Assembly: GCA_018818065.1 (NCBI GenBank)
Contig: JAHISV010000007.1
Span: 62,001 to 126,000, forward strand
DNA length: 64,000 bases
DNA from: Bacteroidota bacterium
GTDB lineage: Bacteria; Bacteroidota; Ignavibacteria; Ignavibacteriales; Melioribacteraceae
Reading direction: 5' to 3'
The position numbers were made by a program, and so were the translations under genes. Shown here piece after piece: positions 18,914 to 27,961 of this stretch (within the stretch, counting starts at the first letter, position 1; every line of letters begins with the position of its first letter). Under the pieces are notes generated by a model. That model searched no databases, was not told the DNA's origin, and saw nothing but the letters and a program-made list of their open reading frames with translations.

Positions 18914-19993
18914 CTACAGAGTATATCTTTTTATAAAAAACCTCTTAATGTAACGCTTTAATCGATTCATTAATAAAAGCTCATCATTCTTTACATATAT
19001 TCCCTCATTGTCTTTGGCTGACCACATCCTTCGCCATTTATAATTGGGAGGTAAATAGTACTTTAAGTAGCCATCAGTGTTAAATCCTACTGATTTTTTT
19101 TCCTTATTACATTCATCAACAAGAATTTTAATTTCCCTGCCAAAATTTGCTATATCGAACCCTGGTGAATCTTTACCTTGAAAAAAGGTATACCCCTCAA
19201 AATTGTTGGGTTCTGGATTTTTTAATTTTCCAGCTAAATTTCTGGCCCAGCTATTTGACCAATAATGCACTGCATAAGTACCATTCTTAATTAGTCTTTT
19301 ACGTTTGTCGTCTTCCGGAAGTAAATTCTCGTACAATTTCCTCAATTCAGCATGCCCATTTTTATATGGATAAATGAACTTAGGTGCCAGCAGATCGATG
19401 ATGTGATTATTATTATTATAAACCTTTGTAATCATCAAAGGACCAGTAGTAGTGAGAACATCATTAGCTTTACCATTAAAAGAAGAATCACATGTTTTAA
19501 TTTCTTTTAACACCGCAGCCATGAATGGATGACCCGGGACTGAAGCCATGAAAGCGTTGCATATTACTTGTTTAATACCGCAATATTTAGCGTGAATAGG
19601 TGGTTCCTCTCCAATAACAAATTCTTTTTCATATAAAAGTGGATCAATCTTTTGTAAGCACTCAATATCCAAATCAACGTAAACTCCACCCATTTTATGT
19701 AGAATAAAATATCTTATTGCATCCGCACGCTGAATATCAAGGGGATATGAACTATAGAGGTCAAAATATTCCGGATAATACTCTTTTACAAACTTGCTGC
19801 CATCTTCATCAGTCCATAAGATATATTTCCAGGATGGATGATATTTTTTCCAAGTTTCTGTAAAATATTTCCATTCTTCCGGAATTTGTTCATCCTTCCA
19901 GGTTTGATGCATAGTTTTGGGAATTTTCATATGAGCAAGATTCATTTTGTCTGAAAATATTTTATTTATTAATAATTCCTCGTACTTAGCCAT
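18914..19993 (-). CDS. Glycosyltransferase with DXD motif (GT32/OCH1-like)
   Basis: This 359-residue cytoplasmic protein has the Gly_transf_sug signature: IPKTMHQTWKDEQIPEEW near residue 23, then RADAIRYFILHKMGGVYVDLDIECL with the DXD metal/nucleotide-sugar motif. It probably transfers a hexose to surface polysaccharide or glycolipid; donor and acceptor cannot be told. No other polysaccharide gene lies nearby, so it is an isolated gene and possibly acquired. The start is supported only by position; a downstream ATG near the IPKTMHQ motif is possible. Confidence 0.8.
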   Translation of the reverse strand: MAKYEELLINKIFSDKMNLAHMKIPKTMHQTWKDEQIPEEWKYFTETWKKYHPSWKYILWTDEDGSKFVKEYYPEYFDLYSSYPLDIQRADAIRYFILHKMGGVYVDLDIECLQKIDPLLYEKEFVIGEEPPIHAKYCGIKQVICNAFMASVPGHPFMAAVLKEIKTCDSSFNGKANDVLTTTGPLMITKVYNNNNHIIDLLAPKFIYPYKNGHAELRKLYENLLPEDDKRKRLIKNGTYAVHYWSNSWARNLAGKLKNPEPNNFEGYTFFQGKDSPGFDIANFGREIKILVDECNKEKKSVGFNTDGYLKYYLPPNYKWRRMWSAKDNEGIYVKNDELLLMNRLKRYIKRFFIKRYTL

Positions 19994-20183
19994 CTCAAGC
20001 CAAATCCATATTTTAGCATCGCTCTCAGCTTTTTTGTTTATTTATTGGCTAAAAGATAATGAATTGTCTTCTTTTTATTCTATCTAAATCGATCCCATAT
20101 AATGGTATGTTATTGTCATTGAAATTAAACTGTTAGTTTTTTAAATTAATCCCGACGTTACACTCCATAAAAGAGGGGTTACA

Positions 20184-21515
20184 ATGATTAACAAGACTTT
20201 AGCATCTCTTTACATGTTTTTAATATTCTTCCTCCTTTCAACAACTGCACAGAAGTTCACTTATGATGATTTCAAAACACCCGAGTATTGTGGTTCCTCC
20301 TGTCATACTGACTTTTATCAGCAATGGAAGCAGGCAATGATGTCGCAGGCATATACACATCATTGGGATGAAATTGAATATTTCCAATTGGCTATTCCAC
20401 ATGCTGAAAAGGATGAGAAAGTTGCAGAAGTGAAAGAAGGCTGCAACGGATGCCATGCCCCTATTTCTTATGTTGTGGGAGATGTTCCGCCACCGAAACC
20501 TGAAATGAATTCCCGGGCTAACGAATCCGTCTCGTGCGAGGTGTGCCATAGTATAACCGGATATGAAGGAGATACTCCGCATAATTTCAACTATATAATG
20601 AATCCCGGTAAAACAAAATACAGCTCGAGGAAGGGAGATATTCAATCCCCCGCTCACGATATTGTTGTTACAGATTTGCACCATAGTGGTGACTTCTGCG
20701 GTATTTGTCATAATGAAATGAGTCCTTTTGGAGTTTGGGTAAAATCCACGCATCTTGAATGGAAAGAAGGACCTTATTCTAAAGAGGGTGTACAGTGTCA
20801 GGATTGTCATATGCCAAAGGCTAAATTTAAGCCCGCCTCAATGGGTTCAACTTATGAAGATACCAGATTACACTTATTTCATGGTGCTCATGATAATGGA
20901 AAAATTAAAGGTACCATTGAGTTAAGGATACATCCTGATATTCGTGAAGCAGAGCCTGGTGAAACAGTTAAATTTAACCTTGCCCTCTTTAATCAAAAAA
21001 CAGGACATAAATTTCCTACAGGTTCTGTAGAGGACCGAATGGTTTGGTTGAATGTTGAAGCTGTTGATGCTGCGGGAAATAAATACCATCTTTCTGTGGA
21101 TAAAAAAGGATTTGAAGGAGAGGAGTATACAATTTCAGCAGACGTTTTAGCCTATCAGGATATGGGAATTGCTCTTGATATTCCGGACTTTGAAGGAGTT
21201 CAAAGAGATGGAATTCCTGCAGGGAACCGAATATTCAGAATGCCCTACTTTGACCCGCAGGGCAGGATGACAATTCAACAATGGAATACTTCATCTCAAG
21301 GAGTTGATTATAGAATTGGTCCACGCGAGACCAAAACTGAAACTTTCACTTTCAACTTACCCGATGAGCTGCCGGCTGGGAAAATGGTTGTAACAGCCTC
21401 GCTCTATTATCAGAAGCTAATGACACCGGTAGCAGAATTCCTTAATGTACCTGAAGATGAAGCTGAAGCAGTTTTGGTAAATACACATTCTACAGAAATA
21501 GAAATTTTAGATTAG
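20184..21515 (+). CDS. Multihaem c-type cytochrome (cytochrome c554-like)
   Basis: The 443-residue protein has a signal peptide (1-22). Its haem-binding motifs are at 87-91 (CNGCH), 118-122 (CEVCH), 172-176 (CGICH) and 205-209 (CQDCH), plus an unusual CX3CH (CGSSCH) at 36-41. The haem part resembles the cytochrome c554 family; the C-terminal half (about 240-443) is beta-rich and haem-free. It probably carries electrons in the periplasm or at the outer membrane. AGAGGGG precedes the ATG. The next gene, a cytochrome-porin fusion, starts 9 nt after its stop, so the two are probably one electron-transfer unit. Confidence 0.85.
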   Translation: MINKTLASLYMFLIFFLLSTTAQKFTYDDFKTPEYCGSSCHTDFYQQWKQAMMSQAYTHHWDEIEYFQLAIPHAEKDEKVAEVKEGCNGCHAPISYVVGDVPPPKPEMNSRANESVSCEVCHSITGYEGDTPHNFNYIMNPGKTKYSSRKGDIQSPAHDIVVTDLHHSGDFCGICHNEMSPFGVWVKSTHLEWKEGPYSKEGVQCQDCHMPKAKFKPASMGSTYEDTRLHLFHGAHDNGKIKGTIELRIHPDIREAEPGETVKFNLALFNQKTGHKFPTGSVEDRMVWLNVEAVDAAGNKYHLSVDKKGFEGEEYTISADVLAYQDMGIALDIPDFEGVQRDGIPAGNRIFRMPYFDPQGRMTIQQWNTSSQGVDYRIGPRETKTETFTFNLPDELPAGKMVVTASLYYQKLMTPVAEFLNVPEDEAEAVLVNTHSTEIEILD

Positions 21516-21524
21516 GGAGCAATC

Positions 21525-22715
21525 ATGATAAAGATATTTAGAATAGCATTACTCGTACTCTTCTCCACGGCGCTTGTTTCAGAATCTGTTTACGCAATTC
21601 CGGCTTTCGCCAGAAAATACAAAATGAGTTGTCAGACTTGCCACTCTCCTTTTCCAAAATTGAAAGCCTTTGGCGACGAGTTTGCCGGAAATGGTTTTGT
21701 ACTGGCTGATCAGGATGCGCCTCGTTATTTTCTTGATACTGGCGATGAATCCTTAAACCTTATTAGGGATTTCCCCATGGCTATTAGGATGGATCTGTTC
21801 GTAACATATAGAAATAAGGACGAAAAATTAAGTGATTTTAAAACCCCATTCAATCTTAAGTTTCTTACAGGGGGTGCTCTGGCAAAAGATGTTTCATACT
21901 ATTTCTATTTCTTTTTGAGTGAAGGAGGAGAAATTGTTGGAGTTGAAGATGCGTTTTTAATGTTCAACAACCTTTTTGATACCGAACTTGATTTGTTTGT
22001 GGGTCAGTTTCAGGTTTCCGATCCTTTATTTAAAAGGGAATTACGCCTTTCATTTGAAGACTATCATGCCTATAAAAATAAGGTAGGAATTTCGCAAATC
22101 GATCTGACTTACGACCGTGGTTTAATGTTAACCTACGGGATGGACACAGGAACGGATTTTGTATTTGAGGTTCTTAATGGTACCGGAATTGGAGTTAAAA
22201 ATGGCTTTGACAATTTCGATAACGATGAATTTAAAAACTTCTTTGGTAGAATAACACAGGATATTGTTGAAGGAGTTAGAATAGGTGCTTTTGGATACAC
22301 CGGAAAAGAAAAGCTGATGAATGATATGGGAAATTCGGCAACCAATAAAGTTACCATGTACGGACCGGATCTGACAATTAATCTGAAAGATAAATTAGAA
22401 TTCAATTTCCAGTATGTCCATCGTCAGGATGATGAAGTATTTCTGACGTCAGCTTCAACATTGCCGGTTGCCGAATTGAAAACAAAAGGATTCTTCGGGG
22501 AAATGATATACACCCCACAAGGCGATGAGAGCAAGTGGTACTGTTTAGGATTATACAATTGGGTCGATTCCGATTTTGATGAACTCGATTATAAATCAGC
22601 TTCAGCACATTTTGGTTACCTCATAAATCGTAACATTAGATTCGTGTCCGAATTCACTTATGATTTCGTTCGTGAATATGGTCAATTTGGTGTTGGAATT
22701 GTAACTGCCTTTTAA
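21525..22715 (+). CDS. Monohaem cytochrome-porin fusion (Cyc2-like architecture)
   Basis: After a signal peptide ending near residue 24 comes AIPAFARKYKMSCQTCHSPF, with one haem motif CQTCH at 36-40. The remaining 350 or so residues are alternating beta-strands ending in an aromatic-rich C-terminus (YGQFGVGIVTAF), typical of an outer-membrane barrel. The FAR-x(3)-M-x-CxxCH opening and the cytochrome-plus-barrel layout match the fused cytochrome-porins, of which the iron oxidase Cyc2 is the known example. Function in iron oxidation is not shown by sequence alone. It is co-transcribed with the multihaem cytochrome upstream. Confidence 0.7.
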   Translation: MIKIFRIALLVLFSTALVSESVYAIPAFARKYKMSCQTCHSPFPKLKAFGDEFAGNGFVLADQDAPRYFLDTGDESLNLIRDFPMAIRMDLFVTYRNKDEKLSDFKTPFNLKFLTGGALAKDVSYYFYFFLSEGGEIVGVEDAFLMFNNLFDTELDLFVGQFQVSDPLFKRELRLSFEDYHAYKNKVGISQIDLTYDRGLMLTYGMDTGTDFVFEVLNGTGIGVKNGFDNFDNDEFKNFFGRITQDIVEGVRIGAFGYTGKEKLMNDMGNSATNKVTMYGPDLTINLKDKLEFNFQYVHRQDDEVFLTSASTLPVAELKTKGFFGEMIYTPQGDESKWYCLGLYNWVDSDFDELDYKSASAHFGYLINRNIRFVSEFTYDFVREYGQFGVGIVTAF

Positions 22716-22724
22716 TTTTTTTAA

Positions 22725-22752
22725 CGGGAGAGACTATGCATAGTTTCTCCCG
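22725..22752 (+). terminator. Hairpin after the cytochrome operon
   Basis: CGGGAGAGACTAT and its near-perfect complement form a 28-bp self-complementary element with no T tract on the plus strand. The minus strand has one (TTAAAAAAATT). The first ATG of the downstream open frame (22736) falls inside it, one reason to start that gene at 22796. Confidence 0.55.
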
Positions 22753-22795
22753 ATTGCATATCTTTAAGTATTCATCAATTATTTTTACTGAGTCT

Positions 22796-24052
22796 ATGAA
22801 ATTGTTTCATGGTTTTTATCTCGTATTATTTTTTTTCACTTCAAATTTTTCGCAAAGTATAATTGATTTCAAAACTCTCCGATCTAAATTTGCTACAATG
22901 CCCAGGCAGGAAAAAGATTATCAGAATGCAATTGAGAAAACGTCTTTGGTATTCACTAAGGAACTATCAGCCGACAATGCTGAGGAATGGGGTAATGCCC
23001 TGGAAAATGCTCAACTCTATTATATTAAGGACACTTCAGTAGCAAGAGCTATTACCCGGGTTCTTACGGATTTTAAGAGTCTTCCTGTCAGCATTGTGAT
23101 GACTGCCATTGAAGTCGGGAAAACTCTCTTCCCTGAAAATGACCTTGAGTCCGTACGCAATATTCTTGCTGGTACAAATAACATTTATCTATTCGCCTAC
23201 GCGGCAAATTACAGCAACGAAATTAATCCCGAAAAAATCAATGACCTTATTCATTATAAATTCACTTCACCGGAGAATCATCCGGTATTAGAATGTTTAT
23301 TGCATCAAATTCAGGTTTCTGATAGCAACAAATTCAGCAGTCGCCCAGACATCATAAGTATAATCGATCATCCGTTTATGGATGGCTCGACCATCATCTA
23401 TTCATTTTTTAGAAATGATAGAAAGTATCCCGGTCTTAGTATTATAAAAAAACCTGATGGTACATTTGTAAAAGACGCGGTTGGCAATATTTTTTCCATA
23501 CCTCAATTTTCCATGTCTTATGCTAACCTGCCTGGTTACCTGCGTAACGGGAATACTCCGGAAGGTATTTTTTCAATTGTTGGTTCTTATATTTCACCAA
23601 CAGAGTCCATTGGTCCCTCAAGAAATGTTTTAACAAGAATAGCTTTCGAGGTTACACCAGAAATATTTTACCATGGTAATAATATGAGTAGCCAGTGGAA
23701 TATTGAGGAGTATAGAAATTTACTCCCTGAAGATTGGCAGGATTACTTCCCTGCTTATGAGGCATTCTATGCAGGACAGGCAAGGCGAAAAGTAATTGTT
23801 ATGCATGGCTCGGCAGACGATTTGAGATTTTTTAAGAATGAATCCTACTTCCCCCACACACCTACAAAGGGGTGCATCTCTTCAATCGAATTATGGAACC
23901 CTGAAACAGGTTATTGCACCAGAAGTGATCAAACTGACCTAATAAATGCTTTCAGATCAACCGGATCCAACAAGGGTTTTTTAGTAGTAATTGAATTGGA
24001 TGATAAAGACAGCCCTGTGCTAATTGATGATATTATGGAATTTCTTCAATAG
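22796..24052 (+). CDS. L,D-transpeptidase (YkuD)-like secreted protein
   Basis: Starting at ATG 22796 gives a clean signal peptide (MKLFHGFYLVLFFFTSNFSQS) and 418 residues. The N-terminal 200 residues are helical with no recognised motif. Then comes LRNGNTPEGIFSIVGSY, the TP-x-G-x-F motif of L,D-transpeptidases, and the catalytic pair H337 (MHGSADD) and C360 (TPTKGCISS). These enzymes cross-link peptidoglycan or attach proteins to it in the periplasm. The usual SHGC is replaced by TKGC, so activity is likely but not certain. Confidence 0.6.
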   Translation: MKLFHGFYLVLFFFTSNFSQSIIDFKTLRSKFATMPRQEKDYQNAIEKTSLVFTKELSADNAEEWGNALENAQLYYIKDTSVARAITRVLTDFKSLPVSIVMTAIEVGKTLFPENDLESVRNILAGTNNIYLFAYAANYSNEINPEKINDLIHYKFTSPENHPVLECLLHQIQVSDSNKFSSRPDIISIIDHPFMDGSTIIYSFFRNDRKYPGLSIIKKPDGTFVKDAVGNIFSIPQFSMSYANLPGYLRNGNTPEGIFSIVGSYISPTESIGPSRNVLTRIAFEVTPEIFYHGNNMSSQWNIEEYRNLLPEDWQDYFPAYEAFYAGQARRKVIVMHGSADDLRFFKNESYFPHTPTKGCISSIELWNPETGYCTRSDQTDLINAFRSTGSNKGFLVVIELDDKDSPVLIDDIMEFLQ

Positions 24053-24070
24053 TAATTTCCCGAATACGGT

Positions 24071-24205
24071 ATGCACAAGTTTATCATACCCATTTACACA
24101 ATTTATGGCGGTTTCATAACTCTTGAAAACGATACCGCTTATCTGGATATGAACAATAGTATTCCCGCTGATCTTAAATGGTACTTCCATAACTTTGATG
24201 AATAA
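24071..24205 (+). CDS. Small ORF in the tail of the YkuD-like gene (doubtful)
   Basis: 44 codons follow the TAG-TAA pair that ends the previous gene, in the same frame: MHKFIIPIYTIYGG to LKWYFHNFDE. There is no ribosome site. It could be a short separate peptide, a remnant of a longer C-terminus lost through the double stop, or chance. Confidence 0.2.
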   Translation: MHKFIIPIYTIYGGFITLENDTAYLDMNNSIPADLKWYFHNFDE

Positions 24206-24208
24206 TAA

Positions 24209-24241
24209 AATAGGTCTCAGGAAGTTGTCCTGAGACCTATT
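24209..24241 (-). terminator. Strong terminator of the MarR-YceI operon
   Basis: A perfect 13-bp stem (AATAGGTCTCAGG/CCTGAGACCTATT) with a 7-nt loop is followed by TTTATTATT on the minus strand. It can also stop transcription from the plus-strand gene. Confidence 0.8.
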
Positions 24242-24270
24242 AAAAATACTTATCATACTAACCAGAAAAC

Positions 24271-24726
24271 TTAGTGACTATTTCTGGCCTTATCTAAAAG
24301 ATTATTAATTAGCTCAGCTTCTTCAACAGTAACATTCTTCAAAAGCTGCTCAATATCCGTTTCTAAAACTTCAAGTTTTTTTAGCAGTTCCAGACCTGCA
24401 TCAGTAATTATGACTTCAACCTTTCTTCTATCAACCTTGGAAGTCTCACGCTCAACAAAGCCTTTTACTCTAAGCCTTTCAACCAGCCTTGAAGCATCAG
24501 ACATTTTATCGAGCATGCGTTCCTTAAGTAAATTAACAGAAGCACTCTCGGGGTATTGACCCTTCAATATTCTAAGAATATTATATTGAGAACTGGTTAA
24601 ATCATATTCCTTAAATCTTTTCTGTAAATGATAATCAAGCCAGCTATTTGTATATATAATATTAACAGCAAGTTTGTTATAAACATTCGAAAATTCTTTT
24701 TGCTTTATTTCTTCTTCTAGCATCAT
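24271..24726 (-). CDS. MarR-family transcriptional regulator
   Basis: This 151-residue winged-helix protein has a helical N-terminal dimer part, then DLTSSQYNILRILKG, the recognition region LLKERMLDKMSDASRLVERLRVKGFVERE, and the wing TSKVDRRKVEVIITDAG. It starts four bases beyond the yceI-like stop and is the last gene of the unit. It probably regulates its own operon; the ligand is unknown. No cysteine pair suggesting redox sensing is present. Confidence 0.85.
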   Translation of the reverse strand: MMLEEEIKQKEFSNVYNKLAVNIIYTNSWLDYHLQKRFKEYDLTSSQYNILRILKGQYPESASVNLLKERMLDKMSDASRLVERLRVKGFVERETSKVDRRKVEVIITDAGLELLKKLEVLETDIEQLLKNVTVEEAELINNLLDKARNSH

Positions 24727-24729
24727 TCA

Positions 24730-25314
24730 TCAAGATTTTGTGAGTTCGACATTAATTGTTAGACCAACTTCTTTACTTACAACTGCTCCACCGGCCTCAA
24801 GTAAAGCGTTCCACTTCAAACCAAAATCAAAGCGATCTAGTTCCCCTGTAAGTTTGAAACCAGCTTTTGTATTTCCCCATGGATCATTTACTATACCATT
24901 ATATTTAACATCAAGTTCAATTTCTTTTGTAATATCCCTGATTGTGATATCTCCGACAAGCTTGTATTTTTTGTCGCTTATCTTCTTTAATGATTTTCCT
25001 ACAAAGGTAATTTTCGCAAATTTATCAGCAGAAAAGAAGTCATCTGATTTAAGATGTTCATCTCTTTTTTCATTGTCGGTGTTTATGCTGGCTACGTCAA
25101 TTGTAAAATTAATTTTTGCATTATCAAAATTATCACCGTTGGTTTCAACGCTGCCATCAAATGATGAAAAATTTCCCTCGACTTCAGTTATAACAAGGTG
25201 AGTTACGGTAAATTTAACCTGAGTATGAGTTTTATCAAAAGTCCACTTTGTTTGCGCAAATGATGAAACGGCAAATACTACTAAAAGTATGAACATTTTT
25301 TTTATATGTAACAT
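24730..25314 (-). CDS. YceI-family periplasmic lipid-binding protein
   Basis: Starting at ATG 25314 (AAGGAA just upstream) gives 194 residues with a signal peptide (MLHIKKMFILLVVFAVSSFAQ). The YceI lipocalin-like barrel follows: TKWTFDKTHTQVKFTVTHLVITEVEGNF, NTDNEKRDEHLKSDDFFSADKFAKITF and the C-terminal strand GLTINVELTKS. The family binds isoprenoid-type lipids in the periplasm. The open frame extends to 25461 but that part has no signal peptide and is probably not translated. Confidence 0.9.
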   Translation of the reverse strand: MLHIKKMFILLVVFAVSSFAQTKWTFDKTHTQVKFTVTHLVITEVEGNFSSFDGSVETNGDNFDNAKINFTIDVASINTDNEKRDEHLKSDDFFSADKFAKITFVGKSLKKISDKKYKLVGDITIRDITKEIELDVKYNGIVNDPWGNTKAGFKLTGELDRFDFGLKWNALLEAGGAVVSKEVGLTINVELTKS

Positions 25315-25461
25315 GGTGTTTCCTTTTTGTTTATGTTTTGTTTTAATGTAAATATGCGTTGTAACGCCTAATGCATTTTTTAAGTTCCAAATTGGTTTTA
25401 AAATATTATAAATCCTTCCATTCAGGAAGAAATCAGGATGAACCGCATCCCTGCTGAACAA

Positions 25462-26367
25462 TTATACCTGCTTGATGAGATCTGCGTAGTTCTTTTCATT
25501 CATCTTAAATGATCCAGCGATTATCAGAGCAGGAAAGAATCCCATGAATACAGCCAGATGTAGGGGCATCATATAACTGAAAATAAGCTGATACACTAAG
25601 GGCGATAACGTATCTGCAGTCCAGAAAAATAGGAATAGTTTTAGTAGTGATATTTTGCTGAAGTATTTCTTACTCGTAACAAAAAGGATGATTGTTAAAT
25701 TAATAAAGAAAGAAAACAGAATTGGAAACTGCGCGCTAAAATTAGTTGAGGCTGATTTCAAGTCTACACTTTTTCCTGCAAGGTACGCAGTAAGAATGCC
25801 GCCAATGGCGTAACCGACATATCCGAAGCATGCGATAGAAAGGGCAAGCATAAATCGCTTAAATATAATTTTTCTATCGCTCAACACCCTCTTGTCCCCT
25901 GCGCCTGTAGTACCTTTTAACCAGCGGACAAGAATAAACGAGAAGAATAGTGTCTGCAGGGCAATTTCCCAAATACCAATCAGGTGAAACCATAATGGAA
26001 GTTTTGTATAAATTATACCTTCTATGGAACAAGGAGCCGGACCAGGCGTTGAGATTATTCCAAAGATGAGGAAAATCCCCCATAGAATTAGCCACCCTCT
26101 TTTATTATCAGCTAAAAGTTTTCTTAAAGGATAAATTGCCAGCGCGAAAAGGAACCCTCTAAGAGGTTGAAAAAATGGACCGTAGAGAATATTCTCCGAA
26201 TTTATGGGCTGCATAAAATCTTTTACTACGTCCGTTTGGAATAGAGAAGCATAATCGAAGATATTCGACATGACAGCGCCAAATATAAAATAGGTGATTG
26301 TATGAAAAATAATCACCATAAATGCAAACTGTAGAAATTCTTTTACGGATTTTTGATTAATCATCAT
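25462..26367 (-). CDS. Polytopic membrane protein of unknown function
   Basis: I do not recognise this 301-residue inner-membrane protein. It has about eight hydrophobic segments; a loop of ISTPGPAPCSIEGIIYTKLP lies near residues 100-120. The gene lies upstream of yceI and marR on the same strand with a 150-nt gap to yceI, so it may belong to that transcript. The stop is followed by the YceI leader. Confidence 0.6.
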   Translation of the reverse strand: MMINQKSVKEFLQFAFMVIIFHTITYFIFGAVMSNIFDYASLFQTDVVKDFMQPINSENILYGPFFQPLRGFLFALAIYPLRKLLADNKRGWLILWGIFLIFGIISTPGPAPCSIEGIIYTKLPLWFHLIGIWEIALQTLFFSFILVRWLKGTTGAGDKRVLSDRKIIFKRFMLALSIACFGYVGYAIGGILTAYLAGKSVDLKSASTNFSAQFPILFSFFINLTIILFVTSKKYFSKISLLKLFLFFWTADTLSPLVYQLIFSYMMPLHLAVFMGFFPALIIAGSFKMNEKNYADLIKQV

Positions 26368-26437
26368 CCCCCCCAGGATTTATTTTGAATACTCAGCTAT
26401 TTATTAAAAACATATTTTACTATTGCTATTCTGTCTG

Positions 26438-27091
26438 CTATTGCAGGAATGTTGATCGCTTAACAAAAACAAAATTGGACGCTGTAAGCAGAATCAATCC
26501 CCAGAGAAAAAACATCCACTCTTCCCCTTCCCTAAACAGTTGTCTGTAAGCAGGTATAAGAATTTCGAAAACAGCGAACATGGAAATAAAGACAATGAGA
26601 CATCCAATAGAACCAATGATCAGGAACCAGTTCTTTTCATTCATGTTTGTTTTAAGTGACCATATATCCATCATCAATTGTATGAACGCTAGTCCGCAAA
26701 ACAACAACCCTAGCTGGGCAAATATTCTGTACAGCTGGACTTCTATTATTTCGCCCAATAGCTGATGTGTTATTGAAAGAACAACCAGAACATAAGCAAA
26801 GGGCAATACTCCAAAAACCATTCTCGCGAGTGCAATGTCCACTATTGGGATTGGAAGAAGAGCATGCTGCATGTTCCTTCTTTCGCTGTGTCTCATCTGC
26901 CACATAATAAAAATAAACATGTAGGAGCCGAGCCCGACTAATATTGACCAGGCATACTTTTCAAAGAAGTCCACACCGGTTATCAGTTTGAAACCATATT
27001 GCATGCCGAAAGCAAACAATAGCGGCATGGCAAGTATCATGAATAAATACCATTTATTGTAAGAGACTTCCGCCTTAAAGAGATTCCACAT
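26438..27091 (-). CDS. ABC transporter permease-like membrane protein
   Basis: The 217-residue protein has six hydrophobic helices and no soluble domain. It overlaps the ABC ATPase gene by 17 nt, which is the main reason to call it the transport partner. N-terminal WNLFKAEVSYNKW resembles the amphipathic lead-in of ABC-2 type permeases. It belongs to the GntR-ABC unit, comparable in layout to YtrABC systems; substrate unknown. Confidence 0.65.
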   Translation of the reverse strand: MWNLFKAEVSYNKWYLFMILAMPLLFAFGMQYGFKLITGVDFFEKYAWSILVGLGSYMFIFIMWQMRHSERRNMQHALLPIPIVDIALARMVFGVLPFAYVLVVLSITHQLLGEIIEVQLYRIFAQLGLLFCGLAFIQLMMDIWSLKTNMNEKNWFLIIGSIGCLIVFISMFAVFEILIPAYRQLFREGEEWMFFLWGLILLTASNFVFVKRSTFLQ

Positions 27092-27959
27092 TTCTGCCTC
27101 CTTTTAATATGTGAATGGCTATATCCTCAATTGATAGACGTGTTTCGGTAATATCGGAAATGCTTAATTCTCTAAGCGCGGTCAATGTCGATTCAAAATC
27201 CTGAGTCTTTATTATAAATTCATTGCCGGATACCTTCTGTTCAACAACACCGGGTAATTTCAAATCGTGGTTTGTTGATTGAAAAGAAATTGTCCGCCAC
27301 TTTTCCAGCAGTGTTTCTTTTTCAGTTTTTAATTTCAGGCTGCCGTTATCAAGGAAAGCAAGTTCGTCACACAGCCTGCCGATCTCGCTGGTAATATGCG
27401 TGGAGTAAAAAATAGCTCTCTCCTCATTCTCGATTACCTCAAAGAGTACATTGGTAAATTCACTTCTGATAACCGGGTCGAGCCCGTCCATCGGTTCGTC
27501 AAGTATTAGTAATTGCGGATCGTGAGCAAGCGCCTGAATAAGTGATAGCTTGGCGCGGTTACCTTTCGAGAGTTTTGCAACTTCCTTATTTGCATCCAGA
27601 TCGAAGCGCTTTATAAGGTCTTCAGCCCTTTTATCACTCCAGCTGGGATAGAACTGAGAGACAAATTTAAGGTTGCGCGCGCAGCTCCAGTTCTCGTAAA
27701 AAACATGTTTGTCACCAACATACCCAATCTTACTTTTCCAGCCCGTTTCATTCGGGTCATTAACCTCGCCAAATATTTTTACATACCCCGATTCCGGTCT
27801 AAGCAAACCTGTAAGGCATTGCATGGTAGTAGTTTTGCCCGAACCATTTGGACCGATATAACCAAGCACCTTACCCGGCTCCAGTGTAAAATTCAAAGGA
27901 CCTAATTTGAATCCCGAAAATTCCTTAATCATTTTTTCAAACTGAATAGCGTCTTCCAT
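27075..27959 (-). CDS. ABC transporter ATP-binding protein
   Basis: This 294-residue protein has the Walker A GPNGSGKTTT near residue 34, an ABC signature degenerate as KLSKGNRAKLSLIQAL, the Walker B LLILDEPMDGLDP and the switch His in YSTHI. About 70 residues after the core form a C-terminal extension seen in CcmA/YtrB-type exporters. It follows the GntR regulator by 2 nt and overlaps the membrane partner by 17 nt. Confidence 0.88.
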   Translation of the reverse strand: MEDAIQFEKMIKEFSGFKLGPLNFTLEPGKVLGYIGPNGSGKTTTMQCLTGLLRPESGYVKIFGEVNDPNETGWKSKIGYVGDKHVFYENWSCARNLKFVSQFYPSWSDKRAEDLIKRFDLDANKEVAKLSKGNRAKLSLIQALAHDPQLLILDEPMDGLDPVIRSEFTNVLFEVIENEERAIFYSTHITSEIGRLCDELAFLDNGSLKLKTEKETLLEKWRTISFQSTNHDLKLPGVVEQKVSGNEFIIKTQDFESTLTALRELSISDITETRLSIEDIAIHILKGGRNVESL

Positions 27960-27961
27960 AA

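Noticed and set aside
22736-22795. ATG 22736 as the start of the YkuD-like gene
   Set aside because: It falls inside a hairpin, and the signal peptide begins only at 22796.
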